This document shows, piece by piece, positions 8,129 to 17,088 of a stretch of 58,022 bases of DNA; position 1 is the first letter of the stretch; each line of letters opens with the position of its first letter. Location of the stretch: assembly GCF_000311725.1 (NCBI RefSeq), contig NZ_HE978511.1, forward strand, positions 1,064,671 through 1,122,692, in the 5' to 3' direction. The stretch is from Robertmurraya massiliosenegalensis JC6. Lineage in GTDB: Bacteria > Bacillota > Bacilli > Bacillales > Cytobacillaceae. A program made the translations under genes and the position numbers. The notes beneath the pieces are model-generated. The model did no database searches. It saw nothing but the letters and a program-made list of their open reading frames with translations, and was not told where the DNA came from.

Positions 8129-9004
8129 ATGATTATTTCTTCAAAAAAAGGCCAATGGTTTGAACTGATCGTCCCTTCTGAATGGCAAGGACTTACAAGT
8201 GAGCAATTATTTTCAAAGATATGGCATGCACCCAAAAAGCACACTCACAGCTTACGAATGAATAAAGAAGTATGGCTTAACGGTCAGCCCGTTATTTGGA
8301 CAGAGCCATTAAATAAAGATGACCGTCTTCGAATCAAGCTTTTTTCAGATGCTGATTTCGGGATGATTCCTAGCTATATGGATATACATATTCTATATGA
8401 AGACGACCATTTATTAATTGTAGATAAGCCAGCTGGAATGAATACGCACCCAAATGTTCCTGAGCAAATGGATACTTTAGCAAACGGGGTCGCTTTTCAT
8501 TTACAAGCTAAAGGAGAGTTTCGTCAAGTTAAGCATATCCATCGCTTAGACCGGGATACATCAGGTGTTATTCTTTTTGCCAAACATCCATTTGTCGGTT
8601 CGCTCCTAGACAAAATGCTTGAAGAACGACAAATAAAACGTACCTATACGGCTCTTGTACAGGGCAAAATGCCGTTTAAAAAAGGAACGATTAATGAACC
8701 GATCGGTAGAGATCGCCATCATCCAACAAAACGAAGAGTATCTCCAAGTGGACAGACAGCCATTACCCATTATGAAGTCATCGAGAACCAAAAGGATATA
8801 TCCTTAATCCAATGTCAACTTGATACAGGTCGCACCCACCAAATTCGAGTCCATCTCAGCCATATTGGACATCCCATTATTGGCGATAGCCTATATGGGA
8901 ACACATCTGTTAAAGAGCGACTTTGTTTACATGCAACCGAACTCAATTTCGTTCACCCTCTGACTCTCGAAACTATTCAGGTAACTTCACCAGCGAACTG
9001 GTAG
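8129..9004 (+). CDS. RluA-family pseudouridine synthase (YhcT-like)
   Basis: The 291-residue enzyme carries the RluA motif II HRLDRDTSGVILFAK (residues 138-152) with catalytic Asp141, plus the C-terminal TGRTHQIRVHLSHIGHPIIGD motif. It isomerises uridine to pseudouridine in rRNA or tRNA; the target cannot be read from sequence. ATG 8129 is preferred because AAAGGTGA (8117-8123) serves it, whereas the in-frame GTG at 8120 overlaps that site. The neighbouring yhcU-like gene reproduces a B. subtilis arrangement. Confidence 0.9.
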   Translation: MIISSKKGQWFELIVPSEWQGLTSEQLFSKIWHAPKKHTHSLRMNKEVWLNGQPVIWTEPLNKDDRLRIKLFSDADFGMIPSYMDIHILYEDDHLLIVDKPAGMNTHPNVPEQMDTLANGVAFHLQAKGEFRQVKHIHRLDRDTSGVILFAKHPFVGSLLDKMLEERQIKRTYTALVQGKMPFKKGTINEPIGRDRHHPTKRRVSPSGQTAITHYEVIENQKDISLIQCQLDTGRTHQIRVHLSHIGHPIIGDSLYGNTSVKERLCLHATELNFVHPLTLETIQVTSPANW

Positions 9005-9224
9005 TAGGAGAAGATCAAAAGGACGCCCGTTTTTTGTGGACGCCCATTTATATAAACGGCAGCTAGCCGAAATTTTTACAATCTAGTAGCCATTTCATAA
9101 GGAGAACATTTACCATAGAACGTAGTACGATATGAAATCGACTTAATTCCTGCCTTATGTTGTTGTTACTCATCTCTTCCCGCGTAAAATTCGTCCTAAA
9201 CCCAATTTTAATTGTCCTCTGAGA

Positions 9225-9505
9225 TTTGGGCTTTTACTGAAATAATTTATTTTACAGGAAGATGTAAGGGGATTTTCTGGCGGCATCACGGTTAATTTTT
9301 GATAGTGAAATTAGCGGAGTTTTTCCTGTTATAGTCCCTGCTCAGGCTCATTGTCGGGGGATAACGGAAGATTTTCCGGTTATGCAGAGAAAAACCACCT
9401 ATTTTCACGTTTTTGAAGTCATTAGGCGGAGTTTTTCCTGTTATTTAAGCCTTATTTAACGATATTTGCTAATTAACCGGAATTTTTCCTGTTATTGCTT
9501 TATAT
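9225..9505. repeat. cluster of GGAA-TTTTTCC / GTTAT dispersed repeats (cluster 1)
   Basis: This stretch between convergent genes holds several units of the form GCGGAGTTTTTCCTGTTAT and its inverted form ATAACGGAAGATTTTCC, spaced roughly 60-70 bases apart. The same unit recurs near 20.1, 27.2 and 53.0 kb. No gene is visible from 9005 to 9680; the bases from 9005 to 9225 show nothing further that I can name. Confidence 0.7.
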
Positions 9506-9573
9506 TAGAAGCTGTCTTCGGAGAAATTAAGCGGCGTTTTGAGACCGTCGATTAACAACGTGATGTCATGACA

Positions 9574-9604
9574 GAAAAGACGTATGCTTACATACGTCTT
9601 TTCC
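9574..9604. terminator. strong hairpin downstream of the diheme cytochrome gene
   Basis: AAAAGACGTATG pairs perfectly with CATACGTCTTTT around CTTA. It is 77 bases past the minus-strand stop at 9681 and symmetric, so it can act in either direction for the convergent genes on both sides. Confidence 0.6.
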
Positions 9605-9680
9605 TTCTTGTGTCCATTAACTTGTATTCGCTTGAAAACGGAATTCTTTGGAATCACCCTAAAGTTCTCTTTGTAAAATC

Positions 9681-10748
9681 TTACATTGGAAGGTCAGGCT
9701 TTTCTGCCATTGGTATTTCGCCACTCATCGTTTCTAAGAAAGCAACTAGATAACTAACTTCTTCCTGTGTAAGGTTTAGTGGTCTCATCAACTCACTCTT
9801 ATTCCCATGAGTTCCACCACCAACATTGTAATAATTAATAACATCTTCTAACGTTGCAAGACTTCCATCATGCATATATGGTGCTGTATCAGCAATTCCA
9901 CGTAATCCAGCAGTTCTAAATTTACCTTTATCTCCATCATTTCCAGTTACAGCAAATCTTCCGTCGTCTCCATCCATACCAAGATTATGGTAGTTGTGAT
10001 CAGATAACATTGGACCTGCGTGACATGAAATACAGCTTGCTTTCCCTGTGAATAACTTCATTCCTTCTTTTGCTTCTTCAGAAATTGCATCATCATCACC
10101 GGCAAGATACTTGTCAAATGCAGTATCCTTTACAACGATAGTTCTTTCAAATGAAGCAATCGCTTTAGCGATATTATCTGCGGTAATTTGGTCATTAAAG
10201 ACTTTATTAAATTCATCTACATAACCTGTTTGATTTAATTCTTCAATTAACTCATCAAGATTTTGATTCATTTCGCCTTCTGCTTGAATTGGACCAAGTG
10301 CTTGTTCTTCTAGGCTACCTGCACGTCCATCCCAAAAGTTTTCCTTATAATAAGCTGAATTGATGATTGTAGGACTGTTTCGATGTCCAGCAAAACCTTC
10401 AAATCCAATAAATGTAGCTAATCCGTCACCATAGCCTGCCCCAGGAGCATGACATGAAGCACAACTTAATTTATTATTTCCAGATAGTCTTTCATCGAAA
10501 TATAACATTTGTCCAAGTGCAATTTTCTCATCTGTCATTTCATTATCCTCTGGTACAGGAACTTCAGTAAGTGGTTCAAACATTGCTTTAGCTGCTTCTA
10601 ATTCTTCATCTACTTTAGGTTCAGTTGTTGCTGGTTCTCCTCCTCCAGTTGCATCGCTTTTTTCTGGTGAATTGGCTTCATTACTACCACATGCTGCCAA
10701 CAACAATAAAGCGAAAAGAAGAGTTAAGAGTAGCTTCATCCTTTTCAT
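9681..10748 (-). CDS. diheme cytochrome c peroxidase-like lipoprotein (MauG/CcpA family)
   Basis: The 355-residue product has a lipoprotein signal with lipobox LAAC (Cys20) and an acidic linker. Two c-type heme sites follow, CASCH (residues 96-100) and CISCH (239-243), spaced as in bacterial diheme cytochrome c peroxidases and MauG. It would be anchored on the outer face of the membrane and use respiratory electrons to reduce peroxide, or carry out a related oxidation. The RNSPTIINSAYY and FWDGRAGSLEEQALGPI segments are family hallmarks. It is divergent from the DHODH-like membrane protein gene, with an Fnr/Crp-type box between them. Whether it is a peroxidase or another MauG-like oxidase cannot be decided here. 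Confidence 0.9.
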   Translation of the reverse strand: MKRMKLLLTLLFALLLLAACGSNEANSPEKSDATGGGEPATTEPKVDEELEAAKAMFEPLTEVPVPEDNEMTDEKIALGQMLYFDERLSGNNKLSCASCHAPGAGYGDGLATFIGFEGFAGHRNSPTIINSAYYKENFWDGRAGSLEEQALGPIQAEGEMNQNLDELIEELNQTGYVDEFNKVFNDQITADNIAKAIASFERTIVVKDTAFDKYLAGDDDAISEEAKEGMKLFTGKASCISCHAGPMLSDHNYHNLGMDGDDGRFAVTGNDGDKGKFRTAGLRGIADTAPYMHDGSLATLEDVINYYNVGGGTHGNKSELMRPLNLTQEEVSYLVAFLETMSGEIPMAEKPDLPM

Positions 10749-10872
10749 TGTAATACCCCCAAAATAATTTATTGGCTGAAACTATTATGTCGCGACTTTC
10801 CATTAATTCCATCCAATTACATTTATTATATAATTAGATTAATTATTATTTTCGACTTATTTTTGAATAAAA

Positions 10873-10888
10873 TGTGAAATATATCACA
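10873..10888. promoter_or_regulatory. Fnr/Crp-type binding site
   Basis: TGTGA-AATATA-TCACA is a perfect match to the TGTGA-N6-TCACA consensus used by Bacillus Fnr and related Crp-family regulators. It lies 125 bases upstream of the diheme cytochrome start and about 270 bases upstream of the divergent DHODH-like gene. The rest of the 410-bp intergenic region (10749-11161) shows no gene. Confidence 0.6.
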
Positions 10889-11161
10889 ATGCAATATAAA
10901 CACGTTATTACTGTTGTTAATACCATTAATTCGTTGTTGAAATGTCAATTTCGATCATTTTAATACAGAAAAATAGTGTATCATTTACATGAGTCCATTT
11001 CACAATGTACGAAGAGAAATTAAAAACCGGACTTTTTTATTCGAACACATCCTACGATTCTAATATTGATACTGTTTAGAGTTACATTTGTTCGTTTTTT
11101 AACTTGAGAAGCACTATTATGAAATTGTTTCACATATAAACTATTTTTGGACGGTGATGAA

Positions 11162-13009
11162 ATGCCAGATTGGTCTTATCATCCACTTTTTAAACCTTGG
11201 CTATTTCGACTTCCAGGAGAAAAGGGAAGAGAATTCATTCATAGAGGAATGAGCTTTATTTCTTCTTTACCTGGTGGTTCTGGTTTTATTGAATTTCTCG
11301 GTCATATGGCACCATCTCCACAGTTAAAAAAGGAGTTAGGTGACATTTCTATTGCGAGCCCGATCGGATTAAGCGGTAAAGTTGATCCTCTTTTAACAGG
11401 AACGAAAGCATTTTCTCATCTTGGTTTTGGTTTTATTGAAATCGGGCCTATATCAGCTTCCCAAACTAGAGAAAAGACTAGAATAAGTGCGAACAAACAA
11501 CAAATTTATTATCCTTTACCATTTGAATCACTTGGAATGGAAAACGCTATTGCTAAACTAGAAAAACGAACATCTGTCGACATTCCCTTCTTCATTCGAA
11601 TTGGAAAAACCGATGACTTTCAGCAATTACAATTCATGATCGATTCATTACTACCCTTTGCTGATGCATTTATACTTGAAGACCTATTAAATGAAGATGA
11701 ACTAATTGACATTAAACGACATTGTGCAGATACAAAAATCTTCCTATCTCTTCCCCATTTGCTTTTGAAGGATAGGGTGAACGAAATTTCTGAACTACAG
11801 AGATTAAAATTAATCGATGGACTTGTTATAGAAGAATCATTTGTAAAAGAAGAAACATATCAATATGCACCTCGAGAGCAAACTCAGCACTTGGTTTTAG
11901 CATTAAAGCAGATGAAAGAACGTTCGGCAACATTCCCCATTATCATCTCAGGAGGGGTATATGAGCCGAAAGATGCCCTTATATTACTAGAAGTTGGCGC
12001 TGACCTTGTCATGCTATCTAGTGGTTATGTCTTTGGCGGGCCAGGACTTCCAAAACGAATAAATGAAGCTTTATTGGATCAAGGTGAGTCGGAACAAATT
12101 TTCAAAGGATGGGGATGGTACTGGTTATTTGGATTCTGCATCTTTCTTGGTGGATTATTAGCACTCATCTTTAGCATGACTTCCGTAATACTTCCTTATG
12201 ATGAAGTCTTTTTACAAATGACGCGAGAGCAGTTAATGGCATTGAATCCAAGACTCATTAACTTTATGGCCCATGATCGAATGACATTGGCAGGGACAAT
12301 GATCTCGGGTGGGATTGTCTATATGTGTCTAGCACGCTTTGGTGTTCGGTATGGGCTTCATTGGGCAAGGAAGGCGATTAATCTTGCCGGTGGGATTGGT
12401 TTTCTTGGAATCTTTCTTTTCATTGGCTATGGATACTTTGATTGGCTCCATGGACTATTTTGGGCTATCCTCTCCCCCATTTTCTATTTAGGTTGGAAGA
12501 CAACAAAAGGATTTCAAGAAGTTTCACGTTCACGAAATAGAACCAATCATTCTAGTTGGGAAAAAGGAATATGGGGGCAGCTATCGTTTACGATTCTTGG
12601 ATTCTCCTTTCTATTGGGTGGACTTGTCATTTCAACCATTGGTATCACCAACGTTTTTGTTCCAACAGATATTCTCTATATTTGCATGACACCTGAGCAA
12701 TTACACAACATCACTAGTAAATTAATCCCGGTCATCGCCCATGATCGCGCTGGTTTCGGCGGAGCACTCATCAGTGTAGGGCTATTGGTTCTTACACTTT
12801 CACTCTGGGGGTTCCATCAAGGGCAAAAATGGGTTTGGTACACATTCCTCTTTGGAGGAATCCCTGCTTTTTCAGCAGGTTTAGCTACTCATTTTGTCAT
12901 TGGCTACACAACTTTTATTCACCTACTCCCAGCATACTTTGCCTTATTTTTATTTATTGTAGGTCTTCTCCTCTCAAGGGAATTTCTATTTGAAAAAGAA
13001 AGGAAATAA
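11162..13009 (+). CDS. DHODH-like domain fused to a duplicated membrane domain
   Basis: The 615-residue protein has two parts. Residues about 1-310 resemble class 2 dihydroorotate dehydrogenase: ASPIGLSGKVDPLL, LGFGFIEIGPIS, PFESLGMEN and a C-terminal FMN-phosphate region with ISGGV and LMLSSGYVFGGPGL. However, the catalytic NVSSPNT motif is replaced by FADAFILEDLLN and the usual FDKN lysine is changed, so dihydroorotate oxidation is doubtful. From about residue 315 there are roughly eight hydrophobic helices in two related halves, each with an AHDR motif (FMAHDRMTLAGTMIS and VIAHDRAGFGGALIS). ATG 11162 is chosen over an in-frame TTG 15 bases earlier; neither has a strong ribosome site. The role is unknown; a flavin or quinone-linked membrane function is a guess. 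Confidence 0.8.
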   Translation: MPDWSYHPLFKPWLFRLPGEKGREFIHRGMSFISSLPGGSGFIEFLGHMAPSPQLKKELGDISIASPIGLSGKVDPLLTGTKAFSHLGFGFIEIGPISASQTREKTRISANKQQIYYPLPFESLGMENAIAKLEKRTSVDIPFFIRIGKTDDFQQLQFMIDSLLPFADAFILEDLLNEDELIDIKRHCADTKIFLSLPHLLLKDRVNEISELQRLKLIDGLVIEESFVKEETYQYAPREQTQHLVLALKQMKERSATFPIIISGGVYEPKDALILLEVGADLVMLSSGYVFGGPGLPKRINEALLDQGESEQIFKGWGWYWLFGFCIFLGGLLALIFSMTSVILPYDEVFLQMTREQLMALNPRLINFMAHDRMTLAGTMISGGIVYMCLARFGVRYGLHWARKAINLAGGIGFLGIFLFIGYGYFDWLHGLFWAILSPIFYLGWKTTKGFQEVSRSRNRTNHSSWEKGIWGQLSFTILGFSFLLGGLVISTIGITNVFVPTDILYICMTPEQLHNITSKLIPVIAHDRAGFGGALISVGLLVLTLSLWGFHQGQKWVWYTFLFGGIPAFSAGLATHFVIGYTTFIHLLPAYFALFLFIVGLLLSREFLFEKERK

Positions 13010-13041
13010 AAGAGGAACTGCATGTTCGCAGTTCCTTTCTT
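13010..13041. terminator. bidirectional terminator
   Basis: GAGGAACTGC pairs with GCAGTTCCTTTC around ATGTTC, with A-rich and T-rich flanks. It lies between the convergent DHODH-like and RocB-like genes. Confidence 0.8.
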
Positions 13042-14696
13042 TACACTTCCCATAATGCTTTCGTTATTTTTCGAATAAGTTTTGGGAGTATGTTGAAGCT
13101 ATACGGCTTATAGACACGCTCCGTCCATTTGTGAGCACCCTTCCCATACACCCCAACATTGATCGAAGGGACATTTAATGCTTTCATCGATTTTAATGGG
13201 ATCGGAAATAGTGCTTCCATCGCTGGAAAATTTCTTTGAAGCGAATTAATCTCATCTTCCGAACCATTGAATGAGAGGAAACTACCATCGGACAAATACG
13301 GAAAATACTTTTTTAGCTTAAAAGACTCACCGGTTCTCGCGGCCTCTTTTTCAAGCACAACCTTTATTTTATTTGAAATAGCCATTCCTCTTTTATTGTT
13401 CAAATCCAAATAATTCGCTGGTAAAAATGGTGGGGCATAAAAAAGAATCACTCTCGGTTTCTTTTCAGGGTCTAGCTTTTGAAGGGCATCTACGATTAAA
13501 AACGCGATCTCTCGATCATCCTTATCCCTATTTTCGATTAACACTCGCTCCATTTCTGCCTCAACGGGAAGACCTTTTTCTATTAGTCCTTTTAGCATTC
13601 CTTCAAGTGTCATCACTTCTAGTGTCCAGTCTAAATCTCGAGATGGCAAATGATTCATATCTACAAATTTTTGATAACTTATTTTCTGACGGTCAGAGAA
13701 TGTTCGACATGTCTCCTCTGCTATTTGAAGCAATTCATCCATAATTTTCGCTGGTGATTTCTGATAAAAAAAGTAATTAAAATACATATGACAGCTTAAA
13801 GCTGTTTGCACATCATACTGCTTCTTATCATCTCGCATATACAAGCAACTTGCCGGAAGAACAAGCTCACCATCTACTTTCTCAATGAGATCAATATTTT
13901 GCCCAATCCGTATATTCAGTTCTGAAGCAATTATTGTTGGGTCAATTCCTGATAAACTCTCCCCAACATGAGCTTCCCGACCGAATATTGAAAAACAAGG
14001 GAGCAACTTTCCCGCGGTACCTGTATAAATGTATTTATGATAATCCGCTGTATATAACGGGGAAATGAGATCATCATTTATCGCCGCAATATAATCCAAT
14101 CCATGTTCCTCTTTCAGTCGGAGTAACACTTTTGCAGCTCCCCTGACCCCTGCATGCTGGCTTTCTTCGTCAGGATTAAACATGACAAGTAGATTCCCAT
14201 CTAGTTCATCTAGATTCTCTGAAAAATAAAGTAAGTTTGCCAGATGAATTGCAATCCCACTCTGCATATCAAGAGCGCCTCTGCCAAAGAGCCAGTCTCC
14301 AGATTTGGCATCCTCCATCACTTCCGGATCCTGTTCATAATTTGAAAAATAGGTAGTTAAGGCATCAGAGTTATGGGCAATGGATTGAAGTGCGCCAAAA
14401 TCCTCAGTCCCTACCGTATCGATATGTGCATAATAAATGATTGTTTTCTTCGATTGGTTCGGTGTTTTAACAAACGCAAAGATATTTTTCCTCAAAAAGC
14501 GATCTTTTTCAATCACTTCACACGAAAGAAATTGAGGATTCTTTTGAAAATAAGGAAAGTCTCTTAACAAATCCATTAACCAACTTGTTTTACGCAGCTC
14601 CCCATCCGTGCAGCTGTAACTCTCCATTTTTATGAGCTCACGGGTTAAAATTTCAACTTGTTCTTCACATGTTAGGCTATGGATTTCCTTAAACAA
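13041..14696 (-). CDS. M20 family metallopeptidase, RocB-like
   Basis: The 551-residue protein has the M20 zinc site in order: YYAHIDTVG (His91, Asp93), GRGALDMQSG (Asp143) and FNPDEESQHAG (Glu177/Glu178). Length and overall sequence resemble RocB, a B. subtilis protein encoded with arginine catabolism genes whose substrate is not firmly known. No other roc gene is nearby, so the pathway is not confirmed by context. The ATG at 14696 is preceded on the minus strand by GTAAGGAGGAT at good spacing. Confidence 0.85.
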   Translation of the reverse strand: MFKEIHSLTCEEQVEILTRELIKMESYSCTDGELRKTSWLMDLLRDFPYFQKNPQFLSCEVIEKDRFLRKNIFAFVKTPNQSKKTIIYYAHIDTVGTEDFGALQSIAHNSDALTTYFSNYEQDPEVMEDAKSGDWLFGRGALDMQSGIAIHLANLLYFSENLDELDGNLLVMFNPDEESQHAGVRGAAKVLLRLKEEHGLDYIAAINDDLISPLYTADYHKYIYTGTAGKLLPCFSIFGREAHVGESLSGIDPTIIASELNIRIGQNIDLIEKVDGELVLPASCLYMRDDKKQYDVQTALSCHMYFNYFFYQKSPAKIMDELLQIAEETCRTFSDRQKISYQKFVDMNHLPSRDLDWTLEVMTLEGMLKGLIEKGLPVEAEMERVLIENRDKDDREIAFLIVDALQKLDPEKKPRVILFYAPPFLPANYLDLNNKRGMAISNKIKVVLEKEAARTGESFKLKKYFPYLSDGSFLSFNGSEDEINSLQRNFPAMEALFPIPLKSMKALNVPSINVGVYGKGAHKWTERVYKPYSFNILPKLIRKITKALWEV

Positions 14697-14838
14697 TGTG
14701 CATCCTCCTTACGCTTTTTCAAAATAGGAAAATAAAATGAGCGATTTAATATCAAACTATCATTATAAATATGATAAAAATGTAAATTATTTCGAACATT
14801 AAGACATTGACTTAAATCAATAATATTCAATTTTAGCC

Positions 14839-14867
14839 TTGAAATCTACCCCTAAAACGAATATTAT
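14839..14867 (+). promoter_or_regulatory. SigmaA promoter of the purine permease gene
   Basis: TTGAAA (14839-14844), a 17-base spacer and TATTAT (14862-14867) make a good SigmaA promoter with a start near 14874. Two PurR-box-like sequences containing CGAACATT lie at 14788-14800 (forward) and 14885-14897 (reverse), each matching about 11 of 13 positions of AWWWCCGAACWWT. Their wide spacing is not typical, so PurR control is only suggested. Confidence 0.55.
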
Positions 14868-14908
14868 AGAGAATGTGTTTTTAAAATGTTCGTGTTTTGG
14901 AGGTCAAC

Positions 14909-16210
14909 ATGTTTAAATTAAAAGAGCATCAAACGAATGTTAAAACAGAGCTTTTAGCAGGCGTTACAACGTTTTTAACGATGGTCTATATCGTCGTCGT
15001 AAACCCAATTATTTTAGCAGATGCTGGGGTACCATTTGATCAAGTGTTCACAGCTACCATCATTTCAGCAGTAGTTGGGACATTATGGATCGGATTATTT
15101 GCTAACTATCCAATTGCCATTGCTCCTGGAATGGGGTTAAATGCCTATTTTGCCTATTCTGTCGTCGGTAGTCATGGAAATATTGATTATATAACAGCCT
15201 TTGCTGCTGTTTTTATCGCCGGGATTATTTTCATCATACTATCTTTAACGCCTCTAAGAAACATGCTTATTGAGGCGATTCCTGAAAATCTGAAGTTTGG
15301 AATTAGCGCTGGTATTGGACTATTTATAGCCTTTATCGGATTACGTCTGACCGGCATTATTACGGCCCATCCAACAAACTTGGTTGCTTTAGGGAATTTA
15401 CGTGAACCATCCGCTTATTTAACGCTAATTGGACTCGCTGTCACTTTAATTTTAATGACATTACGTGTCCATGGAGCTTTATTTTTTGGGATGATTATTA
15501 CAGGATTTATCGCTTACTTCATCGGAGAGCTTTCCTTCACAGAAGGATTTGTTGCACTTCCTAGCTTACCTGAAGGACTGATTGTCTTAAATCCAATTGA
15601 TGCACTTGGAGAAGTCTTCTCTCACAGCCTATATGCTGTAGTCTTCTCCTTCTTGCTTGTAACGATTTTTGATACTACAGGTACGATGGTTGGTGTTGCT
15701 CAACAAGCTGGACTTATGAAAGGAAACAAATTGCCACAAGCGAAAAAAGCATTGCTTGCTGATTCAATTGGTACAACGGTAGGTTCGATGTTTGGAACAA
15801 GTCCGACAACGGCTTACATTGAATCTTCAGCAGGTGTCGCTGCTGGTGGGCGGACAGGTTTAACTTCCGTAACAGTTGGGGTACTCTTCATTCTAGCTGC
15901 ATTCTTTGGTCCACTTGTAAGTGCAGTATCCGGATTATCCGCAATAACTGCACCAGCGTTAATCATTGTTGGAAGCTTAATGATGGGCTCAATCGCAAAA
16001 ATCAAATGGAATGAGCTCGATGAAGCTTTCCCAGCGTTTCTGACAATCTTAGCAATGCCGCTTACTTCAAGTATCGCAACAGGAATTGCACTAGGATTTA
16101 TCTCTTATCCTCTATTAAAAGTAGTAAAAGGACAATGGCGTGAAGTTCATCCTGTCATTTACGTATTTGCGGTGTTATTTTTCTACCAATTAGTGTATTT
16201 GCCACATTAA
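14909..16210 (+). CDS. NCS2 family purine permease (guanine/hypoxanthine type)
   Basis: The 433-residue integral membrane protein has about 13 hydrophobic helices and the AzgA/PbuG signatures IAPGMGLNAYFAY, FDTTGTMVGVAQQAG and FGTSPTTAYIESSAGVAAGGRTGL. It should import guanine, hypoxanthine or adenine with protons for purine salvage. The ATG at 14909 follows GGAGG at 14899-14903. B. subtilis has two such genes, pbuG and pbuO; I cannot tell which this matches. No purine riboswitch is visible in the leader. Confidence 0.9.
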   Translation: MFKLKEHQTNVKTELLAGVTTFLTMVYIVVVNPIILADAGVPFDQVFTATIISAVVGTLWIGLFANYPIAIAPGMGLNAYFAYSVVGSHGNIDYITAFAAVFIAGIIFIILSLTPLRNMLIEAIPENLKFGISAGIGLFIAFIGLRLTGIITAHPTNLVALGNLREPSAYLTLIGLAVTLILMTLRVHGALFFGMIITGFIAYFIGELSFTEGFVALPSLPEGLIVLNPIDALGEVFSHSLYAVVFSFLLVTIFDTTGTMVGVAQQAGLMKGNKLPQAKKALLADSIGTTVGSMFGTSPTTAYIESSAGVAAGGRTGLTSVTVGVLFILAAFFGPLVSAVSGLSAITAPALIIVGSLMMGSIAKIKWNELDEAFPAFLTILAMPLTSSIATGIALGFISYPLLKVVKGQWREVHPVIYVFAVLFFYQLVYLPH

Positions 16211-16237
16211 GAACCTTCTTTTGAAGGTTCTTTTTTT
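16211..16237 (+). terminator. Rho-independent terminator
   Basis: GAACCTTC-TTTT-GAAGGTTC followed by seven T, starting at the stop codon of the NCS2 permease gene. Confidence 0.9.
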
Positions 16238-16285
16238 ACTTCCATGATAAAATTGAGGTAGTTATACATTATGGAGGTCGAAAAT

Positions 16286-17044
16286 ATGGGATTTATTGAG
16301 ATTTCTAAAGATTGTATCGAAACCGAGCATATCTGTTGTGCTTTAGGCGCCAAGCAATATGAGGAAGCTGTACGTGAGAAAAAGAAATGGCTTACTGAAC
16401 GCATGGATGAAGGACTAGTATTTTATCGTTTAGATGAACGGGCAAAGGTATTTATTGAATACTTACCAGCCGAGAATGCATGGGCTCCAATTGATGCACC
16501 CAATTATATGTATATTAATTGTTTATGGGTATCCGGGCGACATAAAAACAACGGCTACGGAAAGCAATTGCTAGATTATTGTAAAAAAGATGCGATGAAT
16601 CGAGGAATGGACGGAATTGTACATATTGTTGGAAAGAAGAATTATCCCTTTCTAAGTGAGAAACATTTCTTCGAACATCACGGTTTTAAAATAGTAGATG
16701 AAGCAGATCCATATTTTCAATTAGTCGCATTAACATGGAATCCTGAAGCTCCTTCCCCTATATTTAAAGAGCGTAAACATGAACTTTTGGATCATAAAGG
16801 AATCGCCATCTATTACACCGCACAATGTCCATTTGCTGTAGGGACTCTAGATGAATTAAGAAAAATAGCAAATGAGCGAAGAATTTCTTTTCAAACGAAC
16901 CGAATCACAACAATGGCAGATGCACAGAACTCACCAACGATATGGACAAGCTTTGGTCTTTTTTATAATGGCAAATTTATCACGCATGAGATGATGAGTC
17001 CAGCGAAATTTGATAAGCTTCTCTCAAAACTTTCACAAAAATAA
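16286..17044 (+). CDS. yoaP: GNAT N-acetyltransferase with YoaP C-terminal domain
   Basis: The 252-residue protein has a GNAT fold at about residues 1-150 with acetyl-CoA loop segment YGKQLLDYC preceded by INCLWVSGRHKNNG. A C-terminal domain of about 90 residues like that of B. subtilis YoaP follows, with YYTAQCPFAVGT and a thioredoxin-like look. The substrate is unknown. ATG 16286 is preferred over ATG 16271 because GGAGG at 16273-16277 then sits upstream at good spacing. Confidence 0.8.
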   Translation: MGFIEISKDCIETEHICCALGAKQYEEAVREKKKWLTERMDEGLVFYRLDERAKVFIEYLPAENAWAPIDAPNYMYINCLWVSGRHKNNGYGKQLLDYCKKDAMNRGMDGIVHIVGKKNYPFLSEKHFFEHHGFKIVDEADPYFQLVALTWNPEAPSPIFKERKHELLDHKGIAIYYTAQCPFAVGTLDELRKIANERRISFQTNRITTMADAQNSPTIWTSFGLFYNGKFITHEMMSPAKFDKLLSKLSQK

Positions 17045-17081
17045 ATCGAGTATAAAATCGTCATGATTTCATACTCGATTT
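17043..17081. terminator. bidirectional terminator
   Basis: AAATCGAGTAT (17043-17053) pairs with ATACTCGATTT (17071-17081). It lies between the convergent yoaP and aldo/keto reductase genes. Confidence 0.7.
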
Positions 17082-17088
17082 AACCTTA

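Noticed and set aside
13427-13744. 105-codon plus-strand frame
   Set aside because: It is antisense to the RocB-like gene, has no ribosome site and no recognisable features.
14700-14908. Purine riboswitch upstream of the NCS2 permease
   Set aside because: The conserved core and paired loops of the purine aptamer are absent; a SigmaA promoter leaves only about 35 bases of leader.
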